Source of the DNA: Hypericum androsaemum
Lineage: Eukaryota; Streptophyta; Magnoliopsida; Malpighiales; Hypericaceae
Reading direction: 5' to 3'
NCBI GenBank assembly: GCA_963995505.1
Contig: OZ023197.1
Location: 7,367,827-7,431,826, forward strand
DNA: 64,000 nucleotides
The notes beneath the pieces are model-generated. The model ran no database searches, was not told the origin of the DNA, and saw only the letters and a program-made list of their open reading frames with translations. Position 1 is the stretch's first letter; each line of letters begins with the position of its first letter. The translations under genes were made by a program, and so were the position numbers. This document shows, in pieces, positions 34,752 to 46,622 of this stretch.

Positions 34752-37700
34752 TCAACTTACACCGCGGTAAATAGCTCCAGGTCGAAGATCATCCATGTTA
34801 TGGACATTTCTGAACCCATCAAACTCTCTCAAACATGTCCAACCACCTCGGTTCAAAAAGTCATGGTACTCATCCTCGCTGTAGAATATTTTGTCTTCCG
34901 TGTGCATAGGCATGTGGTCCGACCCATCGTAGAGGCACACCTTGATCGCCAATCCTGAACAAATACGAAGTTCCAATATCATCGGCTACTTTCCGGTTCA
35001 CTTGGATTGGTAGAGGCTAGACCCATCAAAAGATAAATCTGAAATAAAGTATAATGCTTCTTGCTATTTGTCACTGCACACAATTATCTTACTTTCATAA
35101 GGCCGGCAAGTCAACACACTAATTTATGATTGAACATGAGAAAGGATAAGCATCCAATTCTACCACAGGATGTTAGTGTCACTAATTCCTTATAACCAAG
35201 ACCATGGGACCTCTTTTACCAGATTTTTTTGGTTGCTTCACTGAAACAACTCGGGATTTAATTGGATGAACAATATTTATGACTAGTATTGCTGCCAGTG
35301 TTATCAGTCAGCTAACCTTCATCGAGGTGCAGAGTGTAGTTCCCCAAAGGCATGTCCCTGTCAAGACACCGAATTATCTGGTCCTCGTCCACCAACCAAA
35401 ATGCTCGTTTGGTTCTCAATCTGAACGCGCACCTGATAACCTCCTTGATGGCATCAGTTGTGCCATCAATACCAATCCTCTGAGTGTAGTCACCATATTT
35501 GACCGTTATCACCCTCCCACCATATGACTGACTCTCAGCACCTGCCATATTAGAGGTATATCAAGAAACTAAAAGGCTATGATCGATGCCCATAGCATGC
35601 GACATCAACTCAAGCAAATTGCCACAGGAAGAGTTTAGATTCGCTCTTCCCTGCATAAAATTTCATATGATAGATCAAATTAAGATATAGTGAATGGCTT
35701 TGGATCTGAAAGCTCACCATTGCCAGGGGTTTCCCTCCAATTCCATGGAGGGACTCCACTTGCTCCCACTGCATCAACTGCTGTGATGGAAAGAGGATGT
35801 TCATCGTGATCTAGACGTCTTTCAAGATTTAGTGTTGACCTACCAGTTGCTGCAAAACAGGGTTGACAAGCAAGGTAAGCTTCTCTGGATATATAGGACA
35901 GCACAAGAGCAATCACAGTACATTAGAATGGAATCATTTCAACCAAGTGCATGTGAAAACTTTTTCAGCCTGAACAATGCTAGTGGCAGGACCGCAGTGA
36001 GATGGAACGAAGGATTATCCTATGCAAATCTGCCATAATGGAGAAGACCCTGGATCCTTGGACAACGCCACATTAATAACACATTTCCAACCGAGAAAAC
36101 AGTCCTAGACTAAGGAAGAGACTTCAATCTAATTAATGGAACAAGAAGAAAGACTTTGTCACATCATCTTGGTTGCTCATCTTCTTCATTCAACCAGCTC
36201 CAAGAAAAGAACGGTTATTGCATCTTTTTTTTTTTTGAGACGTCTGTTCTTGCATCTAGTGATAGCTAAGTTAAGACTCACCCCTAAGAAGAAAGTTAAT
36301 CTGGTGATATTACTAAGTTAATCTGGTGATATTACCTGACCATGAAATAGTATTAGATATATTGACTGATTTTTGCACTAAGAAATGACTAATCATTAGC
36401 CAGGTTAAAACTCTCTATTACTTATTGAACTTCCCCGGCTGACCCTTATGTTAGCCAACAACACAAAAGGTTTTCTGTAACACTATAAGAACAATGGAGC
36501 ACTAAACAAGTTATGTGGTCCGACCAGTACAGGCTTACCGTGGCCCAGTTCACCAAAGACGTTACAAGGATTCACTTATTAAAAAAAGGGATTGAAATAT
36601 TCTACCATTGTAAACCAAAATTTAAAACATTCAAGTGAGTATTAAAGGCATACATACCTTCTACAGGCCCAAATGATATACTTGCTTCTTCAAAACCTAC
36701 AAATTAAGGAAACTAGGTCGAATATTGCATCATGAAAGGTAAGCATATAATAAGGAAGAGATTCTCAAAATTAGAACAATAAAAGAGAAAGTACAAATCA
36801 AAATCCAAACTGGGGATGCACTCAACTGGCGAACAGCGATCCTTATGCAATTGTATCATCAAATATAATTATCAAATCCAGACATGCAAATGTGTACGTG
36901 ACCAAAATATGACTAGAAGGCAACCTTGTGAATCTTTCGAGGATGCGATACCAAAAAGGAAATCCAACAGTAACAATTTTCTCCCAGGACATACCATAGA
37001 TAACTCCAACTTGGTCTAGATAATTAGTTTTTAAAAAAATAGATCTCCAAGAACCCACACATTAATTACTCTGATGTTAACATCTGCAACATAAAGCTGA
37101 TTCGAAAGCGCTATCATCTGCGAGGTCAAAATGTCAATGCAAGAATAGTTCATGTAACGCAGCTGTAAGCACCAACAACAAACCCGTTCCACGCAGTGCC
37201 ATATGCAAAGATTGATTGGACCAGACCCGAGACTATCCACATTCACAACTGTCCTAATCTAGCACACAAAACAAGCAATGTACCACGTCTGCGACGCCAT
37301 ACCCTTGTCAGCAAACTGCATAAAAGAGTCGACCTTGGACACCACGACGGGGTTGGGAGGGCTCCTGTACTGCGGGGCGGTCTTGCTCCTGTCCTTCAAA
37401 ATCTCATCTATCTCCTTGTAATACGACATCTTGGCGGGGCCACCAGCGTTGCTGCGATGCTGGTGCTTGGCCTTCTTGAACTCCTTGAGCAGATTGCGCC
37501 ACTTGTCGGTGCACATGGTGGGGGAGCGGTCGAAGCCCTTGCCCCGCATCTTGGCGGAGATCTGCTCCCAGAGGTGCTTGTTGGACTTGGAGGTGTTAAA
37601 GAGGCAGTCCATCTCGCGGCGAAGGGCGATCAGGCTCCGGGTCTCGTCCTGGACCCACGTCTCCGCGCGCTTCTTCGGGGCCTTAAGTCCTCCTCCTCCG

Positions 37701-37831
37701 TCGTCCCCTTCGTTGGGGGAGGAGACCACGACCTCCATCATCATGTTGTCCGTTGGGGCGGGTGGGACCTCCCTTTCCTCCTCCTCGTCCTTGTAGAAAT
37801 CGATGGGCTGGGGCTTCTCCGATAAGTACAT
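34752..37831 (-). CDS. GT-1: Trihelix transcription factor GT-1/GT-4 type, five exons
   Basis: Exons, minus strand: 37831-37303, 36696-36658, 35849-35718, 35541-35317 and 34954-34752. All introns are GT-AG and the reading phase is kept; the product is 375 residues, close to the roughly 400 of Arabidopsis GT-1. The start [15 protein letters not shown] is typical of the family. The trihelix DNA-binding domain (about residues 50-135) shows its three tryptophans in [15 protein letters not shown] and TDKWRNLL, plus the fourth-helix phrase FKKAKH. The C-terminal half ([60 protein letters not shown]) is the conserved dimerisation/activation region. GT-1 proteins bind light-responsive GT elements in the nucleus and contact the general transcription machinery. 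No lesion is seen. The 5' leader is split by a hAT and a Mutator-like insertion, and a gypsy element lies just past the stop. GT-1 and its paralogue GT-4 cannot be told apart safely here. Confidence 0.96.
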
Positions 37832-37929
37832 GGTCTGCTCCTAATTTGGGATTCTAGGGTTTGGAGTTGATTGATTGGCGAGAGAGAGGGTTTTAACTGT
37901 GGGGGGAGAGAGGAGGAGGACGATGGAGT
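37832..37929 (-). promoter_or_regulatory. 5' leader of the GT-1-like gene, cut by hAT insertion
   Basis: Upstream of the start codon the minus strand has a CT-rich leader with CTCTCTCTC, typical of plant 5' untranslated regions. After 98 bp it meets the hAT target duplication GATGGAGT (37922-37929). The original continuation is found at 43754, after removal of both transposons and one copy of each duplication. Confidence 0.75.
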
Positions 37930-39140
37930 TAGACCTGGCCATGAATTGAATCCGATTCGTGATTCGATTCGATTCAATTCGTAAAAAATTCGATTCGATT
38001 CGACAATAATTCGATTCGTCAAAAAATTCGATTCGAATTCGTCATGATAAGAATTGAATACGGTTCAAGTTTTTTGTAATTCGTCAAACCGGCGAATTCA
38101 ATTCGAATTCGTAATTCGAATTCGAATTCGAATTCAAAGGGGGGGGGGCGGGAATTTAAAAAAAAGGGGGTGGGAATTAAAAAAAAAAGGGGGGGGGGGA
38201 ATAAAAGGGAAGGGGGGGAGGGGAAATTTAAATTTCAAGGGCAAATTACCGTTTTTTTCTTACCATTTTTTTGTTACCGTTTTAATCCCTAGGTTACCAT
38301 TTTTTTTACTGTTGGTACTTTTTAAATTTTTTTTATAAATTCAGAATTTCTTCCCAACTCTATAAATACCACCTCTTATTCTTCAAATTTTACACATTCC
38401 AATCTCAATTCTCTACTTCTCTTATTGAAAATTTGAGCTATATAAATTCTCCCTCAAGTTTACTAATTTGAGTTACTTCTTTTATTGTGATATATGGAGT
38501 GATCATTGGCAAACACATTCATATTTTGGTGTTACATGTCATTGGATTGATAATGAATGGAATATACAAAAAAGAATAATTGCATATAGAGTTTTTGATG
38601 ATAGTCATAGTGGGAATAATTGTTGTAAAATATTGCATATTATTTTACAAGAATATAATCTAGTTCAAAAAATATTTTCAATTTTTCTAGATAATGCAAG
38701 TTCTAATAATGTTATGGTTAAAGATTTAGAAATTTTTTGTACACGATTCGGAAGAAATTTTTTTCATATTAGATGTGCATGTCATATATTTAATCTTTGT
38801 ACCCAAGATGGAATTAAAGCTTTAGACTCTACATTAGGACCAATTAAATAAGCACTTAATTTATTATGGGCTCGCCCAAAATTGCTAAAAGATTGGAAAA
38901 AATTTTGTAAATTAAACAACATGAAACCAAAACGTTTTCCACAAGATGTTCAACATCGTTGGAATTAATTCGAATTCGAATTCGATTATAATTCGATTAT
39001 AATTCGATTCTAATTCGAAAATTCATAATTCGTATTCGATTCGTCTTGTGAAGAATTGAATACGGTTTAATGTTTTGATGAATTCGAATTCGAATAAATT
39101 CGATTCGAATTCGTCCAAATTCGAACTGTGGTCAGGTCTA
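37930..39140 (+). mobile_element. hAT element with 8-bp target duplication and transposase remnant
   Basis: It begins TAGACCTGGCCA and ends TGGTCAGGTCTA, 12-bp terminal inverted repeats with one mismatch. GATGGAGT flanks it on both sides (37922-37929; 39141-39148), a perfect 8-bp duplication as made by hAT transposases. Subterminal regions are crowded with ATTCGAATTCG-type repeats (37950-38130 and 38965-39120). The centre carries a short transposase piece, listed separately. At 1211 bp it is far too short to be autonomous. Confidence 0.95.
38468..38968 (+). pseudogene. hAT (Ac-like) transposase fragment
   Basis: The frame reads FGVTCHWIDNEWNIQKRIIA, IFSIFLDNASSNN, FFHIRCACHIFNLCTQDGIK and, after a TAA at 38849-38851, continues in the same frame through LLKDWKKFCKLNN to RFPQDVQHRWN. 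This is the middle of the RNase H-like catalytic core of Ac-type plant transposases, with the HIRCACHI.NL motif conserved. The BED zinc finger, the first catalytic aspartate region and the C-terminal dimerisation domain are absent; the piece ends abruptly at the subterminal repeat at 38969. Confidence 0.9.
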
Positions 39141-40029
39141 GATGGAGTGCGTGAGGATTTTTTTTTATGAATGGTGTTACGGCTTTTTATCTACTCGGTG
39201 TTAAAAAAAACCTTTGCCCCGGAAATGGTGTCCGCGTGGACATCCGGGAATTTTTACCCTTTTTGATACCAAGAAACCGAAAAAATTCCCGTTTCTACCA
39301 AGGCACAGGTAATTTTTCTGTTACCAAAAAGGGTAAAACGGTAAAAATTATTGTGTCTTGGTCGAACCTTATCAGATATAACAATAGACGGGATAGATTC
39401 TGGTGCTCACAAAAATTACCCAGTAAAAATGCTAAAAAGTACATCGCACTCGCAGTCGACCTCTCCGCTCCTCTGCTGTGTCCGCCATGCATGGCGTCCT
39501 CGTTGTTCGCTCTCGTCCTGACTCGTCTCGATTCCACTGTCGTCGCCCTATTCCTGATTCCGCCGTCTCCCTCATCCAGACGTCGCTCTCGCCGCTCCTC
39601 CGCTGTGTCCGCCGTGCCTGGCGTCCTCGCCGATCGTCCTCGGCCGCCGTCCGCCTCACTGTCCTCGCCTTGCCCCTCGTCGGTTAGTTTAATGTTTTTT
39701 GGTAATTAATTATTTTACCTAGGCAGATTTTGGTTGATTAGTGTTGATTAGGTTGATTATATTTCTTTGTTGTTAATTAGTTCAATTACAAATTTATTTA
39801 GCGTTAATTAAGTTGATTAATTAGGTTAATTTTTGTATAGTTAATTAGTTAATTTTAAGTTATTTTTGTTGAATTAGCAATGTTCAATTATTTAATTCAG
39901 CATTTTGATTTAATAAATTTTAGGTTAATGATATTTATGTATCTTTGATTATTATGTTTTATATGTTGTATTTTTTATTTGTTCATTAGGTTATTGCTTT
40001 CGTTTGTTTATTGTGTTGTATATATATAT

Positions 40030-40855
40030 GGATTCACAGCGATACTGGAATCTTTTTGGGGATGGAGGACCCTCAGATGCGACCTTATTAAGGCACTAGG
40101 ATGTGCATTGTTCACAGGCTGTATGGAACAGTGAGGTACAGGGAGGAATTGATGATAGCGTTGATAACGCGTTGAAGATCTACTAGCGGAAATGGAAGGA
40201 GTCATCCGTGCAGAACGAGACCTTTATAGCCTATATGAAGGTGGCAAGTTTCTGGGATGCTTGGTGCATTGGCCATGTCCTTGTCGAGGTGGCAGTAATT
40301 ACAGCTTTGGTGGAGCGGCGGTGGCCAGAAACACAAACATTCCATATGCCAGAGGGGAGATGACCATCACTCTCTAGGATGTAGCTGTGTTAGTCGGTCT
40401 GCCTATTTATGGACACCCAGTCACGGGGAGGCAGACACCTCGTCAGTGGCAAGAGTTATGCGTACGCCTCTTTGGCATGAACCCGGCGGAGACCCCAGTA
40501 ATGGTACTCAAAAACCAAATTGCCCTAAGATGGTTCGAGGCTAATTTTGACCCTACTACTATCCTAGTTGATGCTGACGATGAGGTCGTGAAGCAATATG
40601 TTCGAGCGAACATATTGCGACTTATCGGATGCATATTATTTCCAGAGACAACTGAGTCAGTGATCAACTCATGATGGTTGCCACTTCTCTTGGACGTAGA
40701 TGCGATTCGCAAATATAGTTGGGGTAGTACATGTCTTGCACACCTTTACAACTAGTTATGCAAAGTCACCGACTTCACAACAAAATCTATTTTTGGGGTT
40801 CTTACACTGGTATCTATGTGGGCTTCAGACTTCATACGTTTACAACTGCACGATT
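40030..40855 (+). pseudogene. Plant mobile domain (PMD, MAIN-like) protein gene in MULE
   Basis: The likely start is MDSQRYWNLFGDG at 40030. Phrases in order: VITALVERRWPETQTFHMPEG, then after a one-base loss near 40352 GEMTITL, a TAG at 40375-40377, DVAVLVGLPIYGHPVTG, WQELCVRLFGMNP, YVRANILRLIGCILFP, a TGA at 40672-40674, and in the same frame WLPLLLDVDAIRKYSWGSTCLAHLYN, ending near 40855 after a TAG. This is the core of the PMD family (MAIN, MAIL and the long form of PP7-type phosphatases). PMD genes are known to be dispersed with transposons in plants; free-standing host members act in transcription and silencing of transposons in the nucleus. At least four lesions here. No phosphatase domain follows. 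Confidence 0.85.
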
Positions 40856-40859
40856 AGAA

Positions 40860-43089
40860 ATCTTCACTCTCTGTCGTTTAGCCTTTTCCTCCCACCACTC
40901 CAACTTGTTGAGAAGCTTCTGCGCCAATACTATTTTGCCGGTACAATTCTCTTGAATGCACGTATTTGATCTCTCATTAAAATATTTGGTTAGCTTGTCA
41001 AATATCTCTACCACATGGCGGTCACCGGCAAGCGACAAACTTTTTTTAAGACCATATTAACGCACTTAGCAATATTTGTTGTCATGTGACCATATCGGCA
41101 TCTGCCATCATAAGCTAAGCTCCATTTGGGAACCGATCCTTCATACATCCAGTTGTATACCTCGTGATCGACCTCCCATAAATCTCACATCTTAGCTTCA
41201 TACTTAGACTTTTGTACTTGAATTCCTACAACCAACATAGATATAATATTATATGCGGAGTAATAACTTATAAAATTGTATTAAACTACTCAAGATTGTT
41301 TTCCTGTTATCTTCAATCTTCATCACATTCTTTATGGCATCGATTTTGAAGTGACTGTTTAAATTGCTTGCTAAGTGTCGAAGACAATATCAATGGGCGA
41401 TATTAGTGTCTTCACCCCAACCATAGACATCTGTCATTGCCTTCAATATTCATAAGTGACGATCAGAAATAACACATATTCCACGTCGGGCAGGCGTAAC
41501 ATACTTCTTGACTTGTTCCATAAACCACGGCCAATTGTCACTGTTCTCGCTCTCAACGAGAGCAAATGCTATTGGAATTATAGCATTATATATATTACCA
41601 TTAATAGCAGTGGCAATCATGAGGGAATGCTTGTTCTTTCCATACAAGAACGTTGCATCAATCTCTAACACAGGCATGCAATATTTGAAATCTTCGATGC
41701 AAGGCTTGAAGCTCTAGAACACTTGCTTAAAAATCTTTGTTCCAGGCATCAAAGGAGCCACACAATGGTCTCTTCCAGGCAAACTATGATAATATTCCCG
41801 TTAAATAACAATTTCAGGATTATTTGCCTTGCATGCAGCAAACTATTGCGGAAGGCGATTGTATGATTCTTTTAAATCCCCCCATAACGCCTTAAATGCC
41901 CTCATTCTTGCCCACAAAACCTTCGCGTATGAGGGTCTATATCCAGTGCGGTTGTGAATCTCTGACCTTATAGACTTTCCTACTCGATTAATAATCATTT
42001 GTGCAATGAAAAGCAGAAGTGAGTTGATGATGATTCTGCGACTTTCCTAGGCCACTACATGTGTGGGGTAGGTGTGTTTTACTATTTTCCAAGTACCAAA
42101 AAGTTGGCCCCTTCTTTCCTGTGAGACACAGATCTTTCAATTGCAATCATCTGTTTCCCATTTTTTACACTTCACGAAAAATGTTTCTGGTCTTGTTTCT
42201 TCCCGTTCAAACTCGTGCCCATCTTTTATTGTGAATGCCTGGATCTCCCTCATTGCATCTTTTTTTGCAATTCCAGATCGTACCCTCCTTCAACAAACTA
42301 TAAGAACTTCCATCTTTTGCTCTGTCACAATTCCATTCTTCACCATAAACACTCATCAATGATTGTTCACTGGGCTCAGTTAGAGCGAGCTAACCATAAT
42401 ATGGTACTCCTCTGTATTGTTGTTCAACATAATTCCATGGAGCTTGTTCACCGTATTGTTGTTTAACAGAATTCCATTATGCTTGTTCTCTGTATTGTTG
42501 TTGTTATTGCTGTTGCTATTGATGCTGCTGATGTTGATGTTGATGCTGTTGTTGTTCTTCTTCTTCTTCTTCATTATCCCAATTATTTGTTACATATGGA
42601 GCCACATCTCTATGATCATTTTCAAATCAATCAAATATTAGTTTATCTCTAGCAACGGGCATCCCCGTGGAAGTACCAGCTTTATAGTAATTATCACCAC
42701 CACTCAAGAACTGACAATCTTGAACGACCAATGGGTTGTAATCATTACACAACCTCTTCTCAATAATGATTACTAGCGAAAATCACACTCGCCATTGGTT
42801 CGAAAAAGTTGGTCGTGGTCTGAACCATGTCCCTAACATCTTCTTCATCATTAATAGACCTTTGCCCAAACTTTTCTCTTCCAAAAGGACATCCAAAATT
42901 CAGTCCAGTAAACTCTTCATTCAGACCTAAAAAAATCTTTTCATTTACTCTTCTCCACAAAATATTATAGCTTAAAAATTCTTCATGGAACTTCAACTTT
43001 GTTTCTTCTCCACCTTGGTAGTCAAAATCGGTTTGACTGTTATTATAAATCTCTCCATCGTATTTCAACTTTATTTTTATAACACACAT
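40860..43089 (-). pseudogene. Mutator-like (MuDR) transposase, degraded
   Basis: Right to left: an N-terminal segment starting CVIKIKLKYDGEIYN (43089-42760); an acidic and Gln/His-rich linker encoded by trinucleotide runs (42600-42480); damaged MuDR N-terminal zinc-finger sequence (42380-42000); the catalytic core with EIDATFLYGKNKHSLMIATA (41677 onward; first catalytic Asp), FALVESENSDNWPWFMEQV and GICVISDRH (second Asp); then YCLRHLASNL with its C-x2-H motif (about 41390) and a C-terminal part with VEIFDKLTKYFNERSN and NKLEWWEEK (41038-40860). Many stops and frameshifts. It would act as the DDE transposase on the element's own TIRs; now non-functional. Confidence 0.85.
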
Positions 43090-43753
43090 AGCTATTATTA
43101 ACACTACTACAAAAGTAAATAATATTTTTTTAAATGAAGAAGATACGAAATGCTTCTTAATGAAATATTAAGAGTGAGTTAATCAATTTTGCAAAGTTCA
43201 CAAAGCATAATTTAGATTAAAGAAAATGTCATATTTAAAGAGAGACAACTACCAAATATTCCTAACTAATTCATAATTAACTAGCACCATCTACATATAA
43301 ATTTTGATTATGTAAATTACCTGATTTGAAGCTCATGAAAAATGCCCCTTAATACAGAAATTTGTGATGAACTGAGATGGAGGAGGATGCATGTTAACAA
43401 TGGCCTCGATGTATTATATAGAGGATTTTTTGACCAAAAATAAGTAAAATTATCGGGTCTTGGTGGATAGAAAATAAAAAATCTAGATTTCGGAAAGATT
43501 GCCTATTCGACCAAAACATGGTAATTTTTACCGTTTTAAACCAAGAAATAAATTTTTTTGTGATTTCTTGGTAACATAAAAATTACCCGTGCCTTAGTAG
43601 AAACGAGAATTTTTTCGGTTTCTTGGTATCAAAAACGGTAAAAATTCCTAGATGCGCACGTGGACACCATTTCCGAGATAAATTTTTTTAACACTCGGTA
43701 GATAAAAAACCATGAACAGTAACACCATTCAGAAAAAAAATTTAGTGCGTGAG

Positions 43754-44029
43754 ATGAAACCAACTATATGTCGGGGGGATTCATTCATGACAAATGCTGT
43801 CGTGGCCACGACATTTTTGCTTGCAGCCATATTTAAGGGGTCCCAGACAAGGCATTTCTGTCCCGTCCGCATCAAACAAAAAGCCCACACTTAATTTTGG
43901 CAATTTTGTAATATTGAGCAAATCATATACCAATTTTGAAAATAGGCAAAAATTGCCGGGACGGTCATTATTGCCGCCTCGAACCATAGATATACTCCAT
44001 CAATAAGACCATTGACATTTTTTCTCCAC
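43754..44029 (-). promoter_or_regulatory. displaced upstream region of the GT-1-like gene
   Basis: After removing the two transposons this sequence joins directly to the GT-1 leader at 37921. It has no coding potential. The right limit is where copia-related sequence begins and is uncertain. Whether a transcription start lies here or in the remaining 98-bp leader cannot be told from sequence. Confidence 0.5.
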
Positions 44030-46206
44030 CTTTGTTCAATCACTTGGAGACATCCTCAAAACTCGAGCAACTTGGTGTATTCCTTCCAACTTTCATTGAA
44101 CCCCAACATGCAAGTTCACCTGCTGAAGCAACTGTAATTCTCCGTGATCTGACCCTGTCTCCACAAACCAACACGGGTCTTTTCTAGCGTGTTTTGTCCT
44201 TACTCATATGCATCTCAGAAAAACTTCCTAGGAGGTCACTCATCCTAAGACTACCCCAAGTCATGCACATTTAACCTTGGAGTTTTCTCAAGATGTGTGT
44301 TAGAAAAGAAGGTGCGACTTGTTGGTATGGATAGTACCAATCAAATCACTTAAGGTCTTTCAGACAGAATATATCATTTATGGGTATCACAGCAACCTTG
44401 TGACCAATAGATGCTCCTCTATTTTTTCGGTCACCCCCATGCTCTACAACCTCGAACTGTTCTCCGTTGGACCTTTTTACCTCAAATCAATGCTAGAAGT
44501 CGTAGCATACAATGGACAATCTTTTGTTTTACCAAATGAAACCCTTGACATGTTGCGAACTTCATTTCTTGTCCTTGAGTGAGATACTAGATTCATCTGT
44601 GGTGTTACCAACGGCTTCTCATTCCCAATGCCAAACCTTACTTCAACACCTTTGACGTGCACGTTCCTTTAGACAACTATAGCGAAGCTTTGCTAACCTT
44701 GTCTCGCAAATCGCCCCTGCACTGAAATCATTCATATCAAACTCTTGTTCTTTTATAAGATCTAAGATCAAATGCCAAGATTTTTTTCCCTCTCCATCAA
44801 AACTCATTGATGTGACTCCACCTATAGTCATACCTTCCAATAACCTGTAGGTGTTCCTAACATCTCTTTCATCCTTCATCACCAACATCCTTCTCCACCT
44901 CTGTTAGCCCGCCTACAATCTTATAGATGTACACAATATAATCTAACACTCCTAATGAGATCAAATTCTTCTCCAACTTTAGAACATTCCTTACTCCACA
45001 CAACTTTCTCTCAACACTATCCCACATCTTGATTCAGATATCACCCATGCCAGTAATTCTATAAGTAGACCCGTCACACCCATAGTCACCATATCTAAAT
45101 CAATGACCTTGTATGAGGCCACCCTCTCTTAGGCGTCATGTGGAAAGAGCAAGCGCTATCCAAATCCAAAAAATAATAGGATGCTTAGGACTTAATAAGA
45201 TAGAAAGATAGTCACCATCCGGCCCCATTCGAGTATGAGGCCATATTCATGGATGTCGATCCTTCTCCTCGTGGTCTAGAGTTCTTCTTAAATAATCTTT
45301 TTTCATGTGCCCCTTTTCTCTGTACTCGAAGCAATTTCCTTTGATCCTCCTTAACCCTTACTTGGATCCTCTTCTATCTCTTTCTTCTCTACGACCATGG
45401 CTACCCATCACAACCAACCCTTCTATTCATTCATCGCTAGTTTTCTTCCTTTGATGAAACCCTAGCAGAGCACTCATGTGCCCCTTTTCTCCGCACTCGA
45501 AGCAATTTCCTTTGAACCTCCTTAACCCTCACTTGGATCCTCTTCTATCCCTTTCTTCTCTACGACCATAGCTACCCATCACAACCAACCCTTCTATTCA
45601 TTCATCGCCAGTTTTCTTCCTTTGATGAAACCCTAGCAGACCACTCATGATATCCTCCAATACCAGGGATTCCTTCCCCCAAGTTAGATTTGTAACAAAC
45701 TTTCGTAGTAACTTGGTAAGAAATTCAGTAGCAGCAATGTCTTGTCTTCATCCTCAAACTTCACATCGATCCGTATCAAATCACTTACAAGTTGATTGAA
45801 ACTATTGATATGTTGGCTCAAATCTGAGCCCCCCATCATCTTAAACCCGTACAACCTTTGCTTAAGATAAATCTTGTTCGACACAGACTTTGACATATAC
45901 CTATGCTCTAGTTTTTTTAAAGCCCCAGCAGGTGACTCCTCATCCATGAAGCGATACGTCACATCATCTCCTAAGCACAAGCTCTGATACATCATATCAT
46001 CTGCTAAACTGCCTTGGCCTTCATCTCTGTCCACTCTTGCTCATCCATCTTCTTAGGCTTCTTCCTCGAGTGCGCTTTGACCATCCTTTGTTCACCAGCA
46101 AATCCTTGATATGCCTTTGCCATAACCTAAAATTTGATAATCCATTGAACTTCACCAAGGCAAACATCGCGCCATCATTCGCCATCCTTCGCCATCCTAC
46201 AGCCAA
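44030..46206 (-). pseudogene. Tork-like copia gag and protease remnant
   Basis: Gag begins near 46181 (MANDGAMFALVKFNGLSNF) and continues, after a frameshift, with DDVTYRFMDEESPAGALKKLEHRYMSKS (split here across 46034-45900) and INSFNQLVSDLIRIDVKFEDEDKTLLLLNFLPS (46034-45684). Two zinc-knuckle segments with NCFE.GEKGHM follow because of a 171-bp tandem duplication. Further left, a protease-type phrase (DLDSACSFHMTP, about 45160) and DLRNTYRLLEG-like sequence (44888-44643) are still visible. Integrase is fragmentary towards 44040 and RT is absent. Many stops. The 5' LTR lies at 46221-46622. Confidence 0.8.
45304..45645 (-). repeat. 171-bp tandem duplication in copia gag
   Basis: CATGTGCCCCTTTTCTC starts at 45304 and again at 45475, and similarity runs through the whole unit with only scattered differences. 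The period of 171 bp equals 57 codons, so the duplication kept the frame and doubled the zinc knuckle. Confidence 0.92.
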
Positions 46207-46220
46207 GCTCGGATATCAAT

Positions 46221-46622
46221 TGTTTGGAAATCGAGGATATCAATAGAACAAGAATGCGAACAATGGACACGGAAGATTATGTGGTTCGGCCTAATGCCTA
46301 CGTCCACAGGGAGAAAGGAGAACTTTTATTAATGAGTATCAGAGTCACAAAAACATAAATGAACTAGGATAACATGTCTTTATATAATAGACAAATTGTA
46401 CACTAAGAGATATATCTAGGTCGATCTAGGAGTCCAAAACAAGAGTCCGAGCAAAACAAGAAATTTCAAAGTGCGTCGACTTGCGACGGGAAGGCCTTAT
46501 GAATGGAAGTTAACTTGCGACCGCCAGTCCACCACTTTTTGTTTGCTTCTATAACTCGCCACTTGCGATAGTCAATGAACTAGCGACCGGTAATTCCCCA
46601 TTTCTCGCCACAACTCCCAACA
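46221..46622 (-). repeat. 5' LTR of Tork-like copia with primer-binding site
   Basis: On the minus strand it starts TGTTGGGAGTTG at 46622 and ends CCAAACA at 46221, about 402 bp. The next bases inward (46203-46220) read CAATTGATATCCGAGC, a decayed version of the initiator-Met primer-binding site. A TATA-like TTATATAA lies near 46380. The 3' LTR was not found, so the left part of the element is lost. Confidence 0.78.

Larger units (their letters stand above)
39156..43743. mobile_element. Mutator-like element carrying a PMD gene, 4.6 kb
   Basis: Terminal inverted repeats of about 220-240 bp (39156-39370 and 43501-43743) share phrases such as GAATGGTGTTAC, GGAAATGGTGTCC, GATACCAAGAAACCG and AAACGGTAAAAATT. 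The flanks AGTGCGTGAG at 39146-39155 and 43744-43753 are a perfect 9-10 bp duplication, as expected for Mutator. Inside, a degraded transposase gene reads leftward (43089-40860) and a degraded PMD gene reads rightward (40030-40855), so they converge as mudrA and mudrB do in maize MuDR. Confidence 0.93.

Noticed and set aside
42380..42575. Asn/Ser-rich minus-strand small protein with many Asn runs
   Set aside because: It is a frame-shifted reading of the trinucleotide run that, in the transposase frame, encodes a Glu/Gln/His linker of the Mutator transposase.
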